Part shown: positions 53,654 to 63,119 of the stretch, one piece after another
Position numbering within the stretch: position 1 is the stretch's first letter
How the letters are laid out: each line of letters begins with the position of its first letter
DNA from: Nostoc sp. KVJ3
GTDB lineage: Bacteria; Cyanobacteriota; Cyanobacteriia; Cyanobacteriales; Nostocaceae
NCBI RefSeq assembly: GCF_026127265.1
Contig: NZ_WWFG01000001.1
Coordinates: forward strand, 806,001 to 870,000
DNA: 64,000 bases
Direction of reading: 5' to 3'
Notes under the pieces: model-generated
What the model was told of the DNA's origin: nothing
Database searches by the model: none
Seen by the model: only the letters and a program-made list of their open reading frames with translations
Made by a program: the position numbers and the translations under genes

Positions 53654-55186
53654 TTAAAAACTAAAATTCAGCGTTCCATACAAATTCAACCCATCCGCAT
53701 TAACATCGCGTTGGGTTACAGGTGTGGCATTATCTGTTAAATTGAAATACTTTGCTTGCAGTGAAAACCGACTCTTACTCGACAAAGCGTAATCGTATCC
53801 CAGACCAATGCTAAACTTGTCTCGACCTGCATTGAATAGATCATTAATCCGGTCATAACTATTAGCTTCAACATTTAAGTAATCAGCTAATAAATGAACG
53901 GTATGTCTTTGCTGTTTACCTAGTGCAACTCCCCAATCAAAACTGAGAAATAGGGCGTTACCATTGCTATTCGCAGTCTCTTTTGATATGTTCCCGGAAA
54001 GGAAATTAACTACATCATTTGGTGATTGGGTAAAATAACGACCACTGAGTTGAACTCGGTGTCGTTCAAATGGTGAATATACCAAAGTTGCATTCGCATC
54101 TAAGCGATCGCCACTGCGATAATAATCTTGTCCTCCGCGCTGTGTTAGCCCGTAATTGGTATAAATCAAACCACCAATTAATAACCAGTTGTTCTCATTG
54201 TGCTGATACTGTAATGTTGCAACTGTCTCATCACCAGGATCAATTTCATCGTTGCTCACATCTCCATTCGGATCAAACTGGCCACGAAAAATGTGACTTA
54301 CCCCTAAGCCAACTACATCTTTATTGCCAAAAGCATGAGATATGCTGATTCCTGGTGCAATGTTAAAACCTTCGCCAAACCGCGTTTGCTGGACTAATGC
54401 ACCGTCCATAATGGCATTTTTCTCATTTCCGACTAAAGTCGCTCTACCAGTGGGAAGATTCAGATCCAGGTTAAAACGAATAGGCCAAGAAAGTTCTTTT
54501 AATGTGTAGGCAAAGCTGGCGGAAGTATCACTTAAAGTTGAAACCTGTCCTTTGCGAGTGCCAATTTTCATCCCATCCAACAGCAAAACACCTTCAAAAT
54601 TAGAGTTGATGTAGGCGGTGCGAAGGCCAACATCAAAGTTACCCTGTTGATAGGTAAAGGTGATGGGAGCTACAAATTGTGAACCGCTATTACCTAAATC
54701 GTCACTCCAATTGTAGTAATAATACTCACTAGTTACCGAATAGTTGGCTTTGGGTGAGGTAGCAGGTGGCTTGAATGGAGTTGGTTTTGCAGGTTCGGAA
54801 CTAGGCGAAGCAGGCTTAGAAACATCTGTTGCGTCACTTGCTTCTGCTTCTAACTGTTTGTTTTCTGTTGTTTGGGGAGAGGTTTGGGGAACTGCGGTAG
54901 GAAAGTCTGAATTAGAAGGCGTAGTTGCTTGGGAGAGTAATTTTGTTTGGGTACTGAGAATAAAATCAAAAGCAGAGATCAGGTTGCTTTGTTCAATCTG
55001 CTGCAATGTTTGTGGTGTTTGCTTAAGAAGTTCTGCGTTTCTGGAAACATTTGCGTAGGCGCAGCCCGTCGTAGACATCGCTTCTGAATTCGATATGCTC
55101 TTTTCTGCTACGTCTTGAGCAAATGCTGATTTACTGAAGGTGGCTAAGATAAACACACAAAGAATTAGGTATAATTTTGACGGCAT
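53654..55186 (-). CDS. Outer-membrane beta-barrel protein
   Basis: The 510-residue product has a signal peptide (LYLILCVFILATFSKSAFA), a linker of low complexity (SNSDFPTAVPQTSPQTTENKQ..., Pro/Ser/Thr-rich to about residue 145) and a barrel domain of alternating strands from about SVTSEYYYYNW, ending LNLYGTLNFSF with the aromatic C-terminal residue needed for outer-membrane insertion. It lacks POTRA domains, so it is not a TpsB transporter. The 29-bp repeat at 55053-55081 is in frame and encodes EAMSTTGCAYAN. The lipase is encoded right behind it, so the barrel may export, anchor or receive it. The specific function is unknown. Confidence 0.78.
   Translation of the reverse strand: MPSKLYLILCVFILATFSKSAFAQDVAEKSISNSEAMSTTGCAYANVSRNAELLKQTPQTLQQIEQSNLISAFDFILSTQTKLLSQATTPSNSDFPTAVPQTSPQTTENKQLEAEASDATDVSKPASPSSEPAKPTPFKPPATSPKANYSVTSEYYYYNWSDDLGNSGSQFVAPITFTYQQGNFDVGLRTAYINSNFEGVLLLDGMKIGTRKGQVSTLSDTSASFAYTLKELSWPIRFNLDLNLPTGRATLVGNEKNAIMDGALVQQTRFGEGFNIAPGISISHAFGNKDVVGLGVSHIFRGQFDPNGDVSNDEIDPGDETVATLQYQHNENNWLLIGGLIYTNYGLTQRGGQDYYRSGDRLDANATLVYSPFERHRVQLSGRYFTQSPNDVVNFLSGNISKETANSNGNALFLSFDWGVALGKQQRHTVHLLADYLNVEANSYDRINDLFNAGRDKFSIGLGYDYALSSKSRFSLQAKYFNLTDNATPVTQRDVNADGLNLYGTLNFSF
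55053..55081. repeat. 29-bp dispersed repeat inside the barrel gene
   Basis: The stretch begins GCGTAGGCGCAGCCCGTCG and ends ACATCGC. Its reverse complement matches 3471-3499 with about 5 differences. It inserts MSTTGCAYA in the low-complexity N-terminal linker without breaking the frame. Confidence 0.7.
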
Positions 55187-55373
55187 CCTCTTGACTGGTT
55201 AAGTGGTTCTATTTATCTAATTGGGAGTAAACCTAACCAGATATGAGGATGGGATGAATTTTTGGCAAAATTTTTGTAAATTTTATCCGCGCCAGTGTCT
55301 TTTATAGCTTTCAAGACTAGCTTTTAGAGATCGATCCCGCAGATTACACCTGAGAAATCGTCAGCGATCGCCC

Positions 55374-58211
55374 ATGACAAAACAACATACTAAACGGCTT
55401 CGTAGGGTAGGATTTAAGTTCAAGTTGATGAGGATACGGTATCGCCTGCTGGCTATGAGTTTGATATTGGTGTTATTTGTGGTTAAAATACCGTATGTAC
55501 TTGCCCAGACACCCACTCTACAAAGCAATCAAATCTCCACTGAAGTACAACAGTTGGTACGCCAGGGTAAAGAAGCATATAATTCCAGCAGCTACTCTCT
55601 AGCTATCAAGTTATTACAACAAGCATTGCAACTCGCCACAACTCGCAATGGCGATCGCACTCAAGCTCTGATCCACAGCAACTTATCCCTAGCCTATCAG
55701 CAACTTGGCGATTGGGATGCAGCACAACAGCAAATATCAGCCAGTTTGCAACTTTTACATCCCTCCCAATCAAACCAGGATTCTCCAACGCTACTCAAAA
55801 TTTACGCGCAATCTTTGGATATCCAAAGTCGCCTTTGGTATGTGCGCCAAAAGCCAGAAGCCGCATTAAATAGTTTGCAACAATCAGCAGAAATCTATAC
55901 ACGCCTTGGAGATCAAGCTCTAAGTATTAGTAATACCATCAACCAAGCGCAAGCCTTACAAGCATTAGGGTTGTATCAACAAGCATACAATAGCCTTGAA
56001 CAGATTCAGTCAAGGTTGAGTACAATACCCGACTCTGTGATTAAAGCTGAAGGATACTTGAGTTTGGGTAACGTTCTGCTGGCTATTGGTGAGTTAAAGC
56101 GATCGCAAACAGCATTGCAAAATAGTTTAGCACTGGCAGAAAACTTACCATCATCGTCAGCTAAAACTGAAGTAAAAAGCGCTGCTTTGGTTAGTTTAGC
56201 AAATCTGTTTTGGGCAAAGGGAAACTTAGAGCGCGATCGCTACACGACTCGCAATTATAATGATATCCCTTGGCAGTGCCCAGAGCGATCGCGAAGTGAC
56301 TCCGTTGCGTTAGCTTCCCGCAGGGTAGGAGTATCGCTTCCCAATACTGCATTGAAGTTATATCAGAATGCAGCCTTGCAATACCAACAAGTACTAGCCA
56401 TGCCATCATCTCCATCAATACAAGTTCAAGCACAGATTAATTACTTGAGTTTGTTGGTGGAAACTGGGCAATTATCCACAGCACAGGCATTATGGCACGA
56501 AATCAAACTTTCTGACTTCCCAAACGGTCGTCACGCGGTGTATGCAAAGATTAACGCCGCCCGAAACCTCGCGTGCATCTCTCAAAAAAGTGCTACAGAT
56601 AGTTTTGTGTTGGGTGAAATTGATAATTTGTTAGGGACGGCGATTCAAGATGCAAAGCAACTCCAAGACTCCCGCGCTTTATCTTACGCCCTTGGTAATC
56701 GTGGTGGGTTCTATGAATATCTAGCTGTGGCAGACTTGCACAAATCACCACAGAAGTCAATATTAAAAGCGTATACAAATTATCTACTCACGAGCCAAAA
56801 TCTGACGCAAGAAGCATTACTCCTCACTCAACCTATCACCGCTCCAGACATTGCTTATCAGTGGGAATGGCAGATGGGGAGAATTTTAGCAGCGCAGACA
56901 AAAGACGATCGAGCGATCGCTTTTTATCAAATGGCTGTAGAAAGCCTTAAATCTGTTCGTAGTGATTTGCTTACCATCAATTCAGATGTGCAATTTTCCT
57001 ATCGAGATCGTGTAGAACCTGTCTATCGCGGATTAGTCGATTTACTATTAAAAAATAATATTAAATCAGCAGCATCTCAAGAATATCTCCAACAAGCGAT
57101 CGCCAATATCGACGCCCTACAACTTGCAGAACTCCAGAATTTTTTACGCTGCAATCTGGTGCAAATACTACCCATCAATCGGCAAATTAATCCTGTTGAT
57201 AACAACGCCGTCTTTATCTATCCCATCATTCTAGAAAACCGACTAGAAGTTATCTTTAAATTACCAGGAAAAGACCTAGAACACCATGTAAATTCTATCT
57301 CACGGACTGAACTTCAAGATACTGTAAGGCAACTCCGCAGCGCCATATATACCCGTAACCCTACTAAAATTCGAGCTAAATCACAAAATATTTATCGCTG
57401 GCTAATCAAACCCATCGAACCATATTTGCAAGAACATAGCAATATCAAAACTTTAGTTTTTGTCCTCGATGGCGAACTTCGTAACATTCCAATGGCAGTA
57501 TTGTATGACGAAGAAAAAGAACAATATCTCATCCAAAAAGATTATGCCCTGGCTTTGCTACCAAATTCGCAATTATTTGATTTAAGTAACTCACAACTTG
57601 AAAAGCCAAGGATATTAGCAGGTGGGGTAGGAGAACAGCAAGAAAATATAGAAACCCATAATTTTTCATCCCTCAACATTGATGAATTGCAGCAAATTGC
57701 TAAAATCCTACCAAGCAAACTGTTAATTAATTCCCAGTTCACCCCAGCAAACCTCCATAAACAGTTACAGTCAGGGACATTTTCCATTGTTCATTTTGTC
57801 ACACATGGTAACTTTAGTTCCGATCCTGAAGATACATATCTACTTGCCTACCAACAACTGATCAAAGCTAGGGAGTTAAATAACTTACTGCGGGATGACA
57901 CAGTTAATTCCAGAGATATCAAATTGCTGGTACTAAGTGCTTGTAAAACTGCTGAAGGTGACAACAGAGCAATCTTGGGGTTAGCTGGACTTGCTGTGCG
58001 GGCGGGGGCAAATAGCACCCTTTCAACGTTATGGCAAATTAATGATAGTTCCACATCTCAATTAATGGTTCAGTTTTATACTGAACTTAAAAAAGGTGGG
58101 GTTACGAAAGCCGAAGCACTGCGTCGAGCGCAGAAAGCACTTTTATTACAGCCTGAGTATCAAAATCCTTATTACTGGGCACCGTATATATTAGTTGGGA
58201 ATTGGTGGTGA
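55374..58211 (+). CDS. TPR-CHAT domain protein, exported N-terminus
   Basis: The 945-residue product has a basic start and membrane or signal segment (YRLLAMSLILVLFVVKIPYVLAQ), TPR repeats (about 45-560) and a C-terminal CHAT peptidase-like domain (caspase family; HetF group). The His/Cys pair is intact: H811 in VTHGNF and C857 in LSACKTAEG. The end, GLAGLAVRAGANSTLSTLWQINDSSTSQLMVQFYTELKKGGVTKAEALRRAQ...YYWAPYILVG, is standard. In cyanobacteria such proteins often go with TPS or haemagglutinin-like proteins, and one is encoded 8 kb away. A dispersed repeat at 56285-56337 inserts residues ERSRSDSVALASRRVGV in the TPR region. Proteolytic targets are unknown. Confidence 0.9.
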   Translation: MTKQHTKRLRRVGFKFKLMRIRYRLLAMSLILVLFVVKIPYVLAQTPTLQSNQISTEVQQLVRQGKEAYNSSSYSLAIKLLQQALQLATTRNGDRTQALIHSNLSLAYQQLGDWDAAQQQISASLQLLHPSQSNQDSPTLLKIYAQSLDIQSRLWYVRQKPEAALNSLQQSAEIYTRLGDQALSISNTINQAQALQALGLYQQAYNSLEQIQSRLSTIPDSVIKAEGYLSLGNVLLAIGELKRSQTALQNSLALAENLPSSSAKTEVKSAALVSLANLFWAKGNLERDRYTTRNYNDIPWQCPERSRSDSVALASRRVGVSLPNTALKLYQNAALQYQQVLAMPSSPSIQVQAQINYLSLLVETGQLSTAQALWHEIKLSDFPNGRHAVYAKINAARNLACISQKSATDSFVLGEIDNLLGTAIQDAKQLQDSRALSYALGNRGGFYEYLAVADLHKSPQKSILKAYTNYLLTSQNLTQEALLLTQPITAPDIAYQWEWQMGRILAAQTKDDRAIAFYQMAVESLKSVRSDLLTINSDVQFSYRDRVEPVYRGLVDLLLKNNIKSAASQEYLQQAIANIDALQLAELQNFLRCNLVQILPINRQINPVDNNAVFIYPIILENRLEVIFKLPGKDLEHHVNSISRTELQDTVRQLRSAIYTRNPTKIRAKSQNIYRWLIKPIEPYLQEHSNIKTLVFVLDGELRNIPMAVLYDEEKEQYLIQKDYALALLPNSQLFDLSNSQLEKPRILAGGVGEQQENIETHNFSSLNIDELQQIAKILPSKLLINSQFTPANLHKQLQSGTFSIVHFVTHGNFSSDPEDTYLLAYQQLIKARELNNLLRDDTVNSRDIKLLVLSACKTAEGDNRAILGLAGLAVRAGANSTLSTLWQINDSSTSQLMVQFYTELKKGGVTKAEALRRAQKALLLQPEYQNPYYWAPYILVGNWW
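56285..56337. repeat. Dispersed repeat inserted in frame in the CHAT gene
   Basis: The stretch from the HIP1 octamer at 56285 to GTATCGC (56337) has the sequence style of intergenic Nostoc repeats (GAAGTGACTCCGTTGCG, CTTCCCGCAGGGTAGGAG). It encodes RSRSDSVALASRRVGVSL inside the TPR region, where it is likely to loop out. Confidence 0.6.
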
Positions 58212-58332
58212 TAAATAATTTAACCAAGACAATCAAAAAAAACACTCAAAGACAATATTGCAGTTAGGCAGAATCAAAAAGTGAAAATTTTAAATCTTTT
58301 AAGCATGGTAATCCTTTAGTTAATGAAATAAA

Positions 58333-59403
58333 CTAATTTCCTTTGTTTTTACCTAGTCTCTGAGCAGTGGCTAAATCTATTTGCTTAAATATTGGACTAT
58401 TTATGTTTGTCAAATCAATATCGTAATAATCATCACCGCCTTCAACAGGATCGTGTTCAGAGTTTAATATATATCTACCTTCGGCAACTTTAATAAGTTT
58501 GATCACTTGATAATCTTTAGCAAAATAATTTATTATAATCTTTTTAGCTCTTTGTAAAATAGCTGGTCTAATAAAACCATCCTGAAAAGTAATAATAGAA
58601 AACCATTTATTCGCACTGAGTTGTTGAATATCTTTTTTGCCCATAATAAAATGACCAAGCTCATCTTTTTCTGGGAGACCTAATCGCGTTTTATTAGATA
58701 AAGACTCATATTCATAGACATCAAATACAACCTGAGCGATAATTCTTTTACTAGAATTTGTGCTATTACCCCATGTATTTGATTGCTGTCCTGGTTTTAA
58801 ATTAGTACAGTCAGCAGCGTTAAATTGTTGAGCGATGTTGCTTTTGTCTGGTAGCTCAAATATGTAATTAAGCAATTGAGTTAGTGGCTCAAGAGATGTT
58901 GGTGAGTTTAAAGGAATATCATTTACTAAATTGACTACAAATCGTCCATTTTTGATAGATACTGGAGCTAAGTAATTTCCTTCTTTAAATAACACTTCAC
59001 CACTATTAGTTTTTATCACTCCATTAGATAAAACACCGACATCAAAGCTACCATAGCCTTCACCAGTTTTAATAACGCAAACACGACCTTTAATATTGGA
59101 AGGGTAAATATGTCTAGCAGTCTCGTATCCTCCCCAGACACCAAAAAAAGGTGCTAATCCTGGTTCGGTTTTTGACCAAGCATCTATAAAAGACGCTCTA
59201 GCTTGTTTTTCTTGTGAAGTTCGCCTATCTCTTATATAATTAGCATAAGACTTATCCTTTTGCTTTAAATTTATTATCTGCCGAAATTCTTGACGTAATC
59301 TCTTTATTTCTGCATTTGTTGGCTGTCGAGTTTGGGCTAATGCTGATAACTGATTAGCCGCCAATATGATGATACTGAAACCTAAAATCAATAGCGATCG
59401 CAT
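58333..59403 (-). CDS. Secreted protein of unknown function
   Basis: The 356-residue product has a signal peptide (LLILGFSIIILAANQLSALAQ, cleavage near residue 24) and a mature part of about 330 residues. It has a charged helical start (EIKRLRQEFRQIINLKQKDKSYANYIRDRR) and later beta-rich sequence (YLAPVSIKNGRFVVNLVND, HDPVEGGDDYYDIDLTN). Two cysteines are present. I recognise no family. It converges with the CHAT gene and precedes two further genes for small secreted proteins on the same strand. Confidence 0.6.
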   Translation of the reverse strand: MRSLLILGFSIIILAANQLSALAQTRQPTNAEIKRLRQEFRQIINLKQKDKSYANYIRDRRTSQEKQARASFIDAWSKTEPGLAPFFGVWGGYETARHIYPSNIKGRVCVIKTGEGYGSFDVGVLSNGVIKTNSGEVLFKEGNYLAPVSIKNGRFVVNLVNDIPLNSPTSLEPLTQLLNYIFELPDKSNIAQQFNAADCTNLKPGQQSNTWGNSTNSSKRIIAQVVFDVYEYESLSNKTRLGLPEKDELGHFIMGKKDIQQLSANKWFSIITFQDGFIRPAILQRAKKIIINYFAKDYQVIKLIKVAEGRYILNSEHDPVEGGDDYYDIDLTNINSPIFKQIDLATAQRLGKNKGN

Positions 59404-59475
59404 ATTTTACTTTTCCTCTAAGAATAGATAATTGCCATACTGCTAGAACCCTGAATTTTAAGCTTATATACTGAA

Positions 59476-60048
59476 TCATCTAGCACTTTTAATAGGAGGC
59501 TCATTAGCCATTGAAATTGCCATATTTATAACTTGTTGCTTAGATAATGCTCTAGATTCAACCTCGAAAAATAACCCGTTTTGTTCCCAAAAAACATGAT
59601 GTCTATAACCAGCCGAACCACTACGCGCATAAAAATAAAACCCCCGAATTCCTGCTTTTAGATTAATTGGTTTAGCTTGACGGCGATTTTCTAATAGACT
59701 GTCATTTTCATTTAAAGGATTACCTCGGCTTACAAAGATATTTCCCATATTGCAAGCAGTCACAGAGCAATCATTTCTTGAGGCAAAGTCAACTCCAAAC
59801 ATACCCCCCTGATATTCATTTTGATATCCACGAACTATGGCATAAGTATTAACTCCTTCTATACCAGCTTCAGGTACAGAGCTAGGTAATCGTATCACCA
59901 TATCTCTTGGCAGTTGGTTAGGAATATCCTTAAGAATTGGTTTGAATAAAGGTGCAGGTACAGCTGTAACTAATTGTGGGTTACTGAATGAGCTACCACC
60001 AAAAATCGCTAAACTAATACCAAATAAAAGTAAAATTCGTACTTTCAT
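59476..60048 (-). CDS. Secreted protein of unknown function
   Basis: The 190-residue product has a signal peptide (ILLLFGISLAIFGGSSFSN) and a mature part with a pair of cysteines (NDCSVTACNMG), SRGNPLNENDSLLENRRQ and GIRGFYFYARSGSAGYRHHVFWEQNGLFFEVESRAL. It reads as a compact exported beta-rich domain, likely periplasmic or extracellular. I do not recognise a family. It starts 83 bases after the gene at 60132 and is on the same strand, so the two may be cotranscribed. Confidence 0.62.
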   Translation of the reverse strand: MKVRILLLFGISLAIFGGSSFSNPQLVTAVPAPLFKPILKDIPNQLPRDMVIRLPSSVPEAGIEGVNTYAIVRGYQNEYQGGMFGVDFASRNDCSVTACNMGNIFVSRGNPLNENDSLLENRRQAKPINLKAGIRGFYFYARSGSAGYRHHVFWEQNGLFFEVESRALSKQQVINMAISMANEPPIKSAR

Positions 60049-60131
60049 TGATTATCTCCTAATTTAAACAATTAAGTCTTACGCAAGGGCAAATGCTATT
60101 TTTTCTACAGAATGGAGAGAAGCGATCGCTC

Positions 60132-60956
60132 TCATTTTACTTCTAGACGTTTCATCAGATTAGCAGTCGTGGGTGTGGGGCGAAATGACTGTCCATTAGA
60201 TAAAAATGTTAGCTGGTAGAATTTGGGTTTAGGTAAGCGGTAGTCTACACAGCCTTCATTATTACCTCTACTAGTATTCTTTGCCTCCATAGCTTCACTG
60301 ACTCTCACAACTAAATCAGGAAAACCATCTTTATTGGTATCCTGAGTTAGAAAATCTTTGATTTGCACCTCATAATATGGCGGGTTGCAACTGCCTGTGT
60401 TAGAACCAACTTTTAACAGATTAGTTGTTGTGGTTTTAGTCGAGCCAATCTCCAGAGCATTAAGCTGAGTTGATAGATAGCCTTGTCCCAGATGAGAAGC
60501 TTCACAAATAAGTGAGTGACGACCTGTTCGGTTGGGGATTTTCAGACAAATATTTGAGCGAAATCCTTTCTCATATCTGACTCTAGACCAACCATTATTG
60601 GTATGGCGGAGTAAGACAGTGCCTCCCCAATTGCCAGCATGGGGTTCACAGTCACCCAAGTCAATCAATGCTTCACGAGTACCAGCTTTAGTAAAACTGC
60701 CGTAGACAACTGATGTTAACGTACCACCACTTCCACTATAAGCAGTAAACGATGGGCAGTTTTTACAAGATAGCTTACCTTGTTCTTGAGTAATATTGCC
60801 AGCACCACAAATACTTTGAGCGAGTGCAATGCCATCTTTTTGGGATGGAACTACACTATCTTTTTTAACTTCTTGTGCCAATGTTTTAGTAGCAATAATT
60901 TGAATGCTTAATAATGTGCTTACCAGTATAATCGATTTCAATATTTTCATTATCAT
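60132..60956 (-). CDS. Secreted protein with Asp-Asn-Asp motif, function unknown
   Basis: The 274-residue product has a signal peptide (ILVSTLLSIQIIATKTLAQ), a mature part with paired cysteines (SICGAG, CKNCPS, CEPHAGN, CLKIP, CEASH, CNPP, CVDYR) and a DTNKDGFPDLVVRVSE stretch like a calcium-binding DxNxDG loop. The body (LIDLGDCEPHAGNWGGTVLLRHTNNGWSRVRYEKGFRSNICLKI) recalls FG-GAP or similar repeat proteins, but no family can be named. It is the first of three consecutive genes for secreted proteins on this strand. It may be periplasmic or outer-surface. Confidence 0.62.
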   Translation of the reverse strand: MIMKILKSIILVSTLLSIQIIATKTLAQEVKKDSVVPSQKDGIALAQSICGAGNITQEQGKLSCKNCPSFTAYSGSGGTLTSVVYGSFTKAGTREALIDLGDCEPHAGNWGGTVLLRHTNNGWSRVRYEKGFRSNICLKIPNRTGRHSLICEASHLGQGYLSTQLNALEIGSTKTTTTNLLKVGSNTGSCNPPYYEVQIKDFLTQDTNKDGFPDLVVRVSEAMEAKNTSRGNNEGCVDYRLPKPKFYQLTFLSNGQSFRPTPTTANLMKRLEVK

Positions 60957-61384
60957 TAGGTTCGTCTTCCCGATATAAAATTATAAATTCAACGTAAAAC
61001 TGTGCTTATTTAGGATTTATTGAATTATTCTCAATATATTCCAGTCTCCACAAATGACTCCCATAATATTTAAGTAAATAACACAGTTGTAATCTGAAAT
61101 AATTTCAGATTAATTTTTTAAAAAGTACCATTATTATTGACGATTAGAAAATTTTAATTAGTAAGCTTTTCTGCCGTCAGACAACCTATTTTGTCAGATG
61201 AAATGGAGTATTTGCGTTAATATACAGGATTCATTTGTACAGTCTGTAAGTCCTAGTAGTAGCGCATCTATGCTAAAATTCTGACTTCATAAAACTTTCA
61301 GAAGCTCAATTGTGTACATTTAGAGGGACTGCTTTTGCCAAAAAATTTGGCTGCTAAATACGCTACTACAGATTTCCACTTATG
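60957..61384. other. Intergenic region with hairpin
   Basis: The 428-bp AT-rich spacer separates the secreted-protein genes from the ATP-grasp gene (both minus strand). AATCTGAAA at 61091-61099 pairs with TTTCAGATT at 61103-61111 and is followed by AATTTTTT on the plus strand. The orientation of the T-tract does not suit the neighbouring genes, so it is only a possible terminator. No gene is seen. Confidence 0.4.
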
Positions 61385-62359
61385 TCACCCCAGGTTCGAT
61401 AAAAGTCTGATCATCGCATCAGATATTTGTCCTTCGGTTACATCATCCACCCATTGCCATTGCCCATTTGGATTGTTCTCTAGAAAAACATATTGCTCAT
61501 CTGGTGTAACCACAAAATCCATTGCAGAGTATTCTAAGCCTTGGAAGTATGTAAACTTTAGGATTTGAGTTTTAAGATGTACAGGAATGTCAACAATTTC
61601 TCGCTTCATCTTTCCCGGAGCTAGACCTCTAAAGTCTACTCTAGACAAGTCATTATCTTGAGAGTAAATAGCAACAGGATATATATCCTTGCCTACAACT
61701 GTAACCCGCAAATCATATTTTTTATCAATATACTCTTGAAAAAGAGTAGGACAGTTTTTTATTCCATCTGCATTCTCTACAACCTCCTGATCTGATAAGA
61801 GACGTGTAAACATTGGAAAAATATGTCCATCAAGCAAAAAGTTTGGCTCATCCAAACTTTTTGTACAGACTTTACCTAGCCGCTTAACAAACTCTATTGC
61901 TCTACTAGGATTATTCGTCGTAAGTGTCTCAGGAATTTTCATATCCAGTTTTCTAGCTAGTTGTATCTGCTGAAATTTGTTACGAGACCGATGCATATTC
62001 GGCAACGGATTAACCCATCGACTAGAATCGTGAGTGCCAAAATATAATCCTCTAAGTAAAGCAGTACTTTGAGCTTTAATAAATGCAGCAATTTCATCGT
62101 TAGTATGAGAAACCTCGATTTCTTTTGGTCGGCGGAACCAAACACTTAGGACTTCGCTTGATTGGAATTTTTTATGGGAATCTCTGATAAAAACCAGAAA
62201 ATTATCCCCATTAAATTCTATTTCTACATTGCTATCAAAATCCTCTGTATTAAGGCGAACAACCTCAATATCAAGACTTTTATTGAGAATCTTCCCTATA
62301 ACTAAATCTGCATGAGAATCTTCTTTGGATGTAATAATTAAAGAAATATTTTTATTCAT
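61385..62359 (-). CDS. ATP-grasp peptide ligase (MvdC/MvdD, graspetide type)
   Basis: The 324-residue product resembles the ATP-grasp ligases that make ester or amide links between side chains in microviridins and other graspetides. Visible motifs: VLSVWFRRPKEIEVS, SRNKFQQIQLARKLDMKIPETLTTNNP, CPTLFQEYIDKKYDLRVTVVGKDIYPVAIYSQ and FLENNPNGQWQWVDDVTEGQISDAM, with the Glu/Asn metal ligands and the WxW-like end of the family. The start is set at ATG 62359, with GGGAAA 9 bases upstream; the frame opens with a TTG at 62374. It lies 24 bases after a GNAT gene, and a small peptide gene precedes that, all on the minus strand. Only one ligase is present, so one type of ring closure is expected. Confidence 0.85.
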   Translation of the reverse strand: MNKNISLIITSKEDSHADLVIGKILNKSLDIEVVRLNTEDFDSNVEIEFNGDNFLVFIRDSHKKFQSSEVLSVWFRRPKEIEVSHTNDEIAAFIKAQSTALLRGLYFGTHDSSRWVNPLPNMHRSRNKFQQIQLARKLDMKIPETLTTNNPSRAIEFVKRLGKVCTKSLDEPNFLLDGHIFPMFTRLLSDQEVVENADGIKNCPTLFQEYIDKKYDLRVTVVGKDIYPVAIYSQDNDLSRVDFRGLAPGKMKREIVDIPVHLKTQILKFTYFQGLEYSAMDFVVTPDEQYVFLENNPNGQWQWVDDVTEGQISDAMIRLLSNLG

Positions 62360-62383
62360 TGATATTTTTCCCAAATAAATTAT

Positions 62384-62944
62384 TTAGCTAAAAAGCTTTC
62401 GCATAGTTATTGCAAGACGGCTTTGATCAAACTCTTCTTTGAGCATCGAATAGATTCGGGTATCTACCAAGTTCTTTGTTGCATAATTCATGGAATGCTG
62501 CCTTAAGATACCTTCAAGTTTAAAGCCTGCTTTCTCAAGCAATGAAAAGCTAGGTGTATTAAAGTCATAAACATTACAAATCACTTTATTCAGGTTCATT
62601 TCAGAAAAAGCAATTTTTAAGCTCATAAATAGACCTGCTGATCCATAACCCTTGCTAAGAAATTCTGGCAAAATACCACCAGTGAGTGTCCCTCTTCCAG
62701 TTACTTCATCTTCAATGAAAATTTGACTAAATCCATATTTTTCATTGTTACTACATACAATGTAGCGATACAGACCTTTGTATTGTCCAGAAATTTTTTG
62801 TTGTACGTACATCTGCCAATCTAAATCTTGATTTTGAAGATTTAGATCAAACAAGGAAGACCAATAATTATTTGAGAAGCAAGACAAATATAATTGAAAA
62901 TCTTCGCCTATATTTGCATCTCTCAGCATAATTCCTTTAAACAT
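62384..62944 (-). CDS. GNAT-family acetyltransferase
   Basis: The product has the RimJ/RimL-type GNAT pattern: LRDANIGEDFQLYLSCF at the start, LTGGILPEFLSKGYGSAGLFMSL (acetyl-CoA loop), and NTPSFSLLEKAGFKLEGILRQHSM. The start is ATG 62944 (MFKGIMLRD) or, with AAAGGA just before, ATG 62929. In microviridin clusters a GNAT protein (MvdB) acetylates the N-terminus of the trimmed peptide, and here a GNAT gene lies between the candidate precursor and the ATP-grasp ligase, so N-acetylation of the product is likely. It could instead be unrelated to the pathway. Confidence 0.82.
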   Translation of the reverse strand: MFKGIMLRDANIGEDFQLYLSCFSNNYWSSLFDLNLQNQDLDWQMYVQQKISGQYKGLYRYIVCSNNEKYGFSQIFIEDEVTGRGTLTGGILPEFLSKGYGSAGLFMSLKIAFSEMNLNKVICNVYDFNTPSFSLLEKAGFKLEGILRQHSMNYATKNLVDTRIYSMLKEEFDQSRLAITMRKLFS

Positions 62945-63119
62945 ATACAATTAAGATGTGAATGATCAAAATTTTTATGGTGAAATTGAGCGATACCAAA
63001 AACTATGGTATCACCCAAAATCAGTAGCCCTAAGACATTACTTAGAATTAGAATAACTAATAACTAAAGCAATGTCAGAGGTGTTGCTCTGCTTCCCTTA
63101 TGAAGAAGTAGAATTTCTA

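Noticed and set aside
53654..55186. Outer-membrane barrel as TpsB partner of the TPS protein
   Set aside because: There are no POTRA domains and the N-terminal part is a low-complexity linker.
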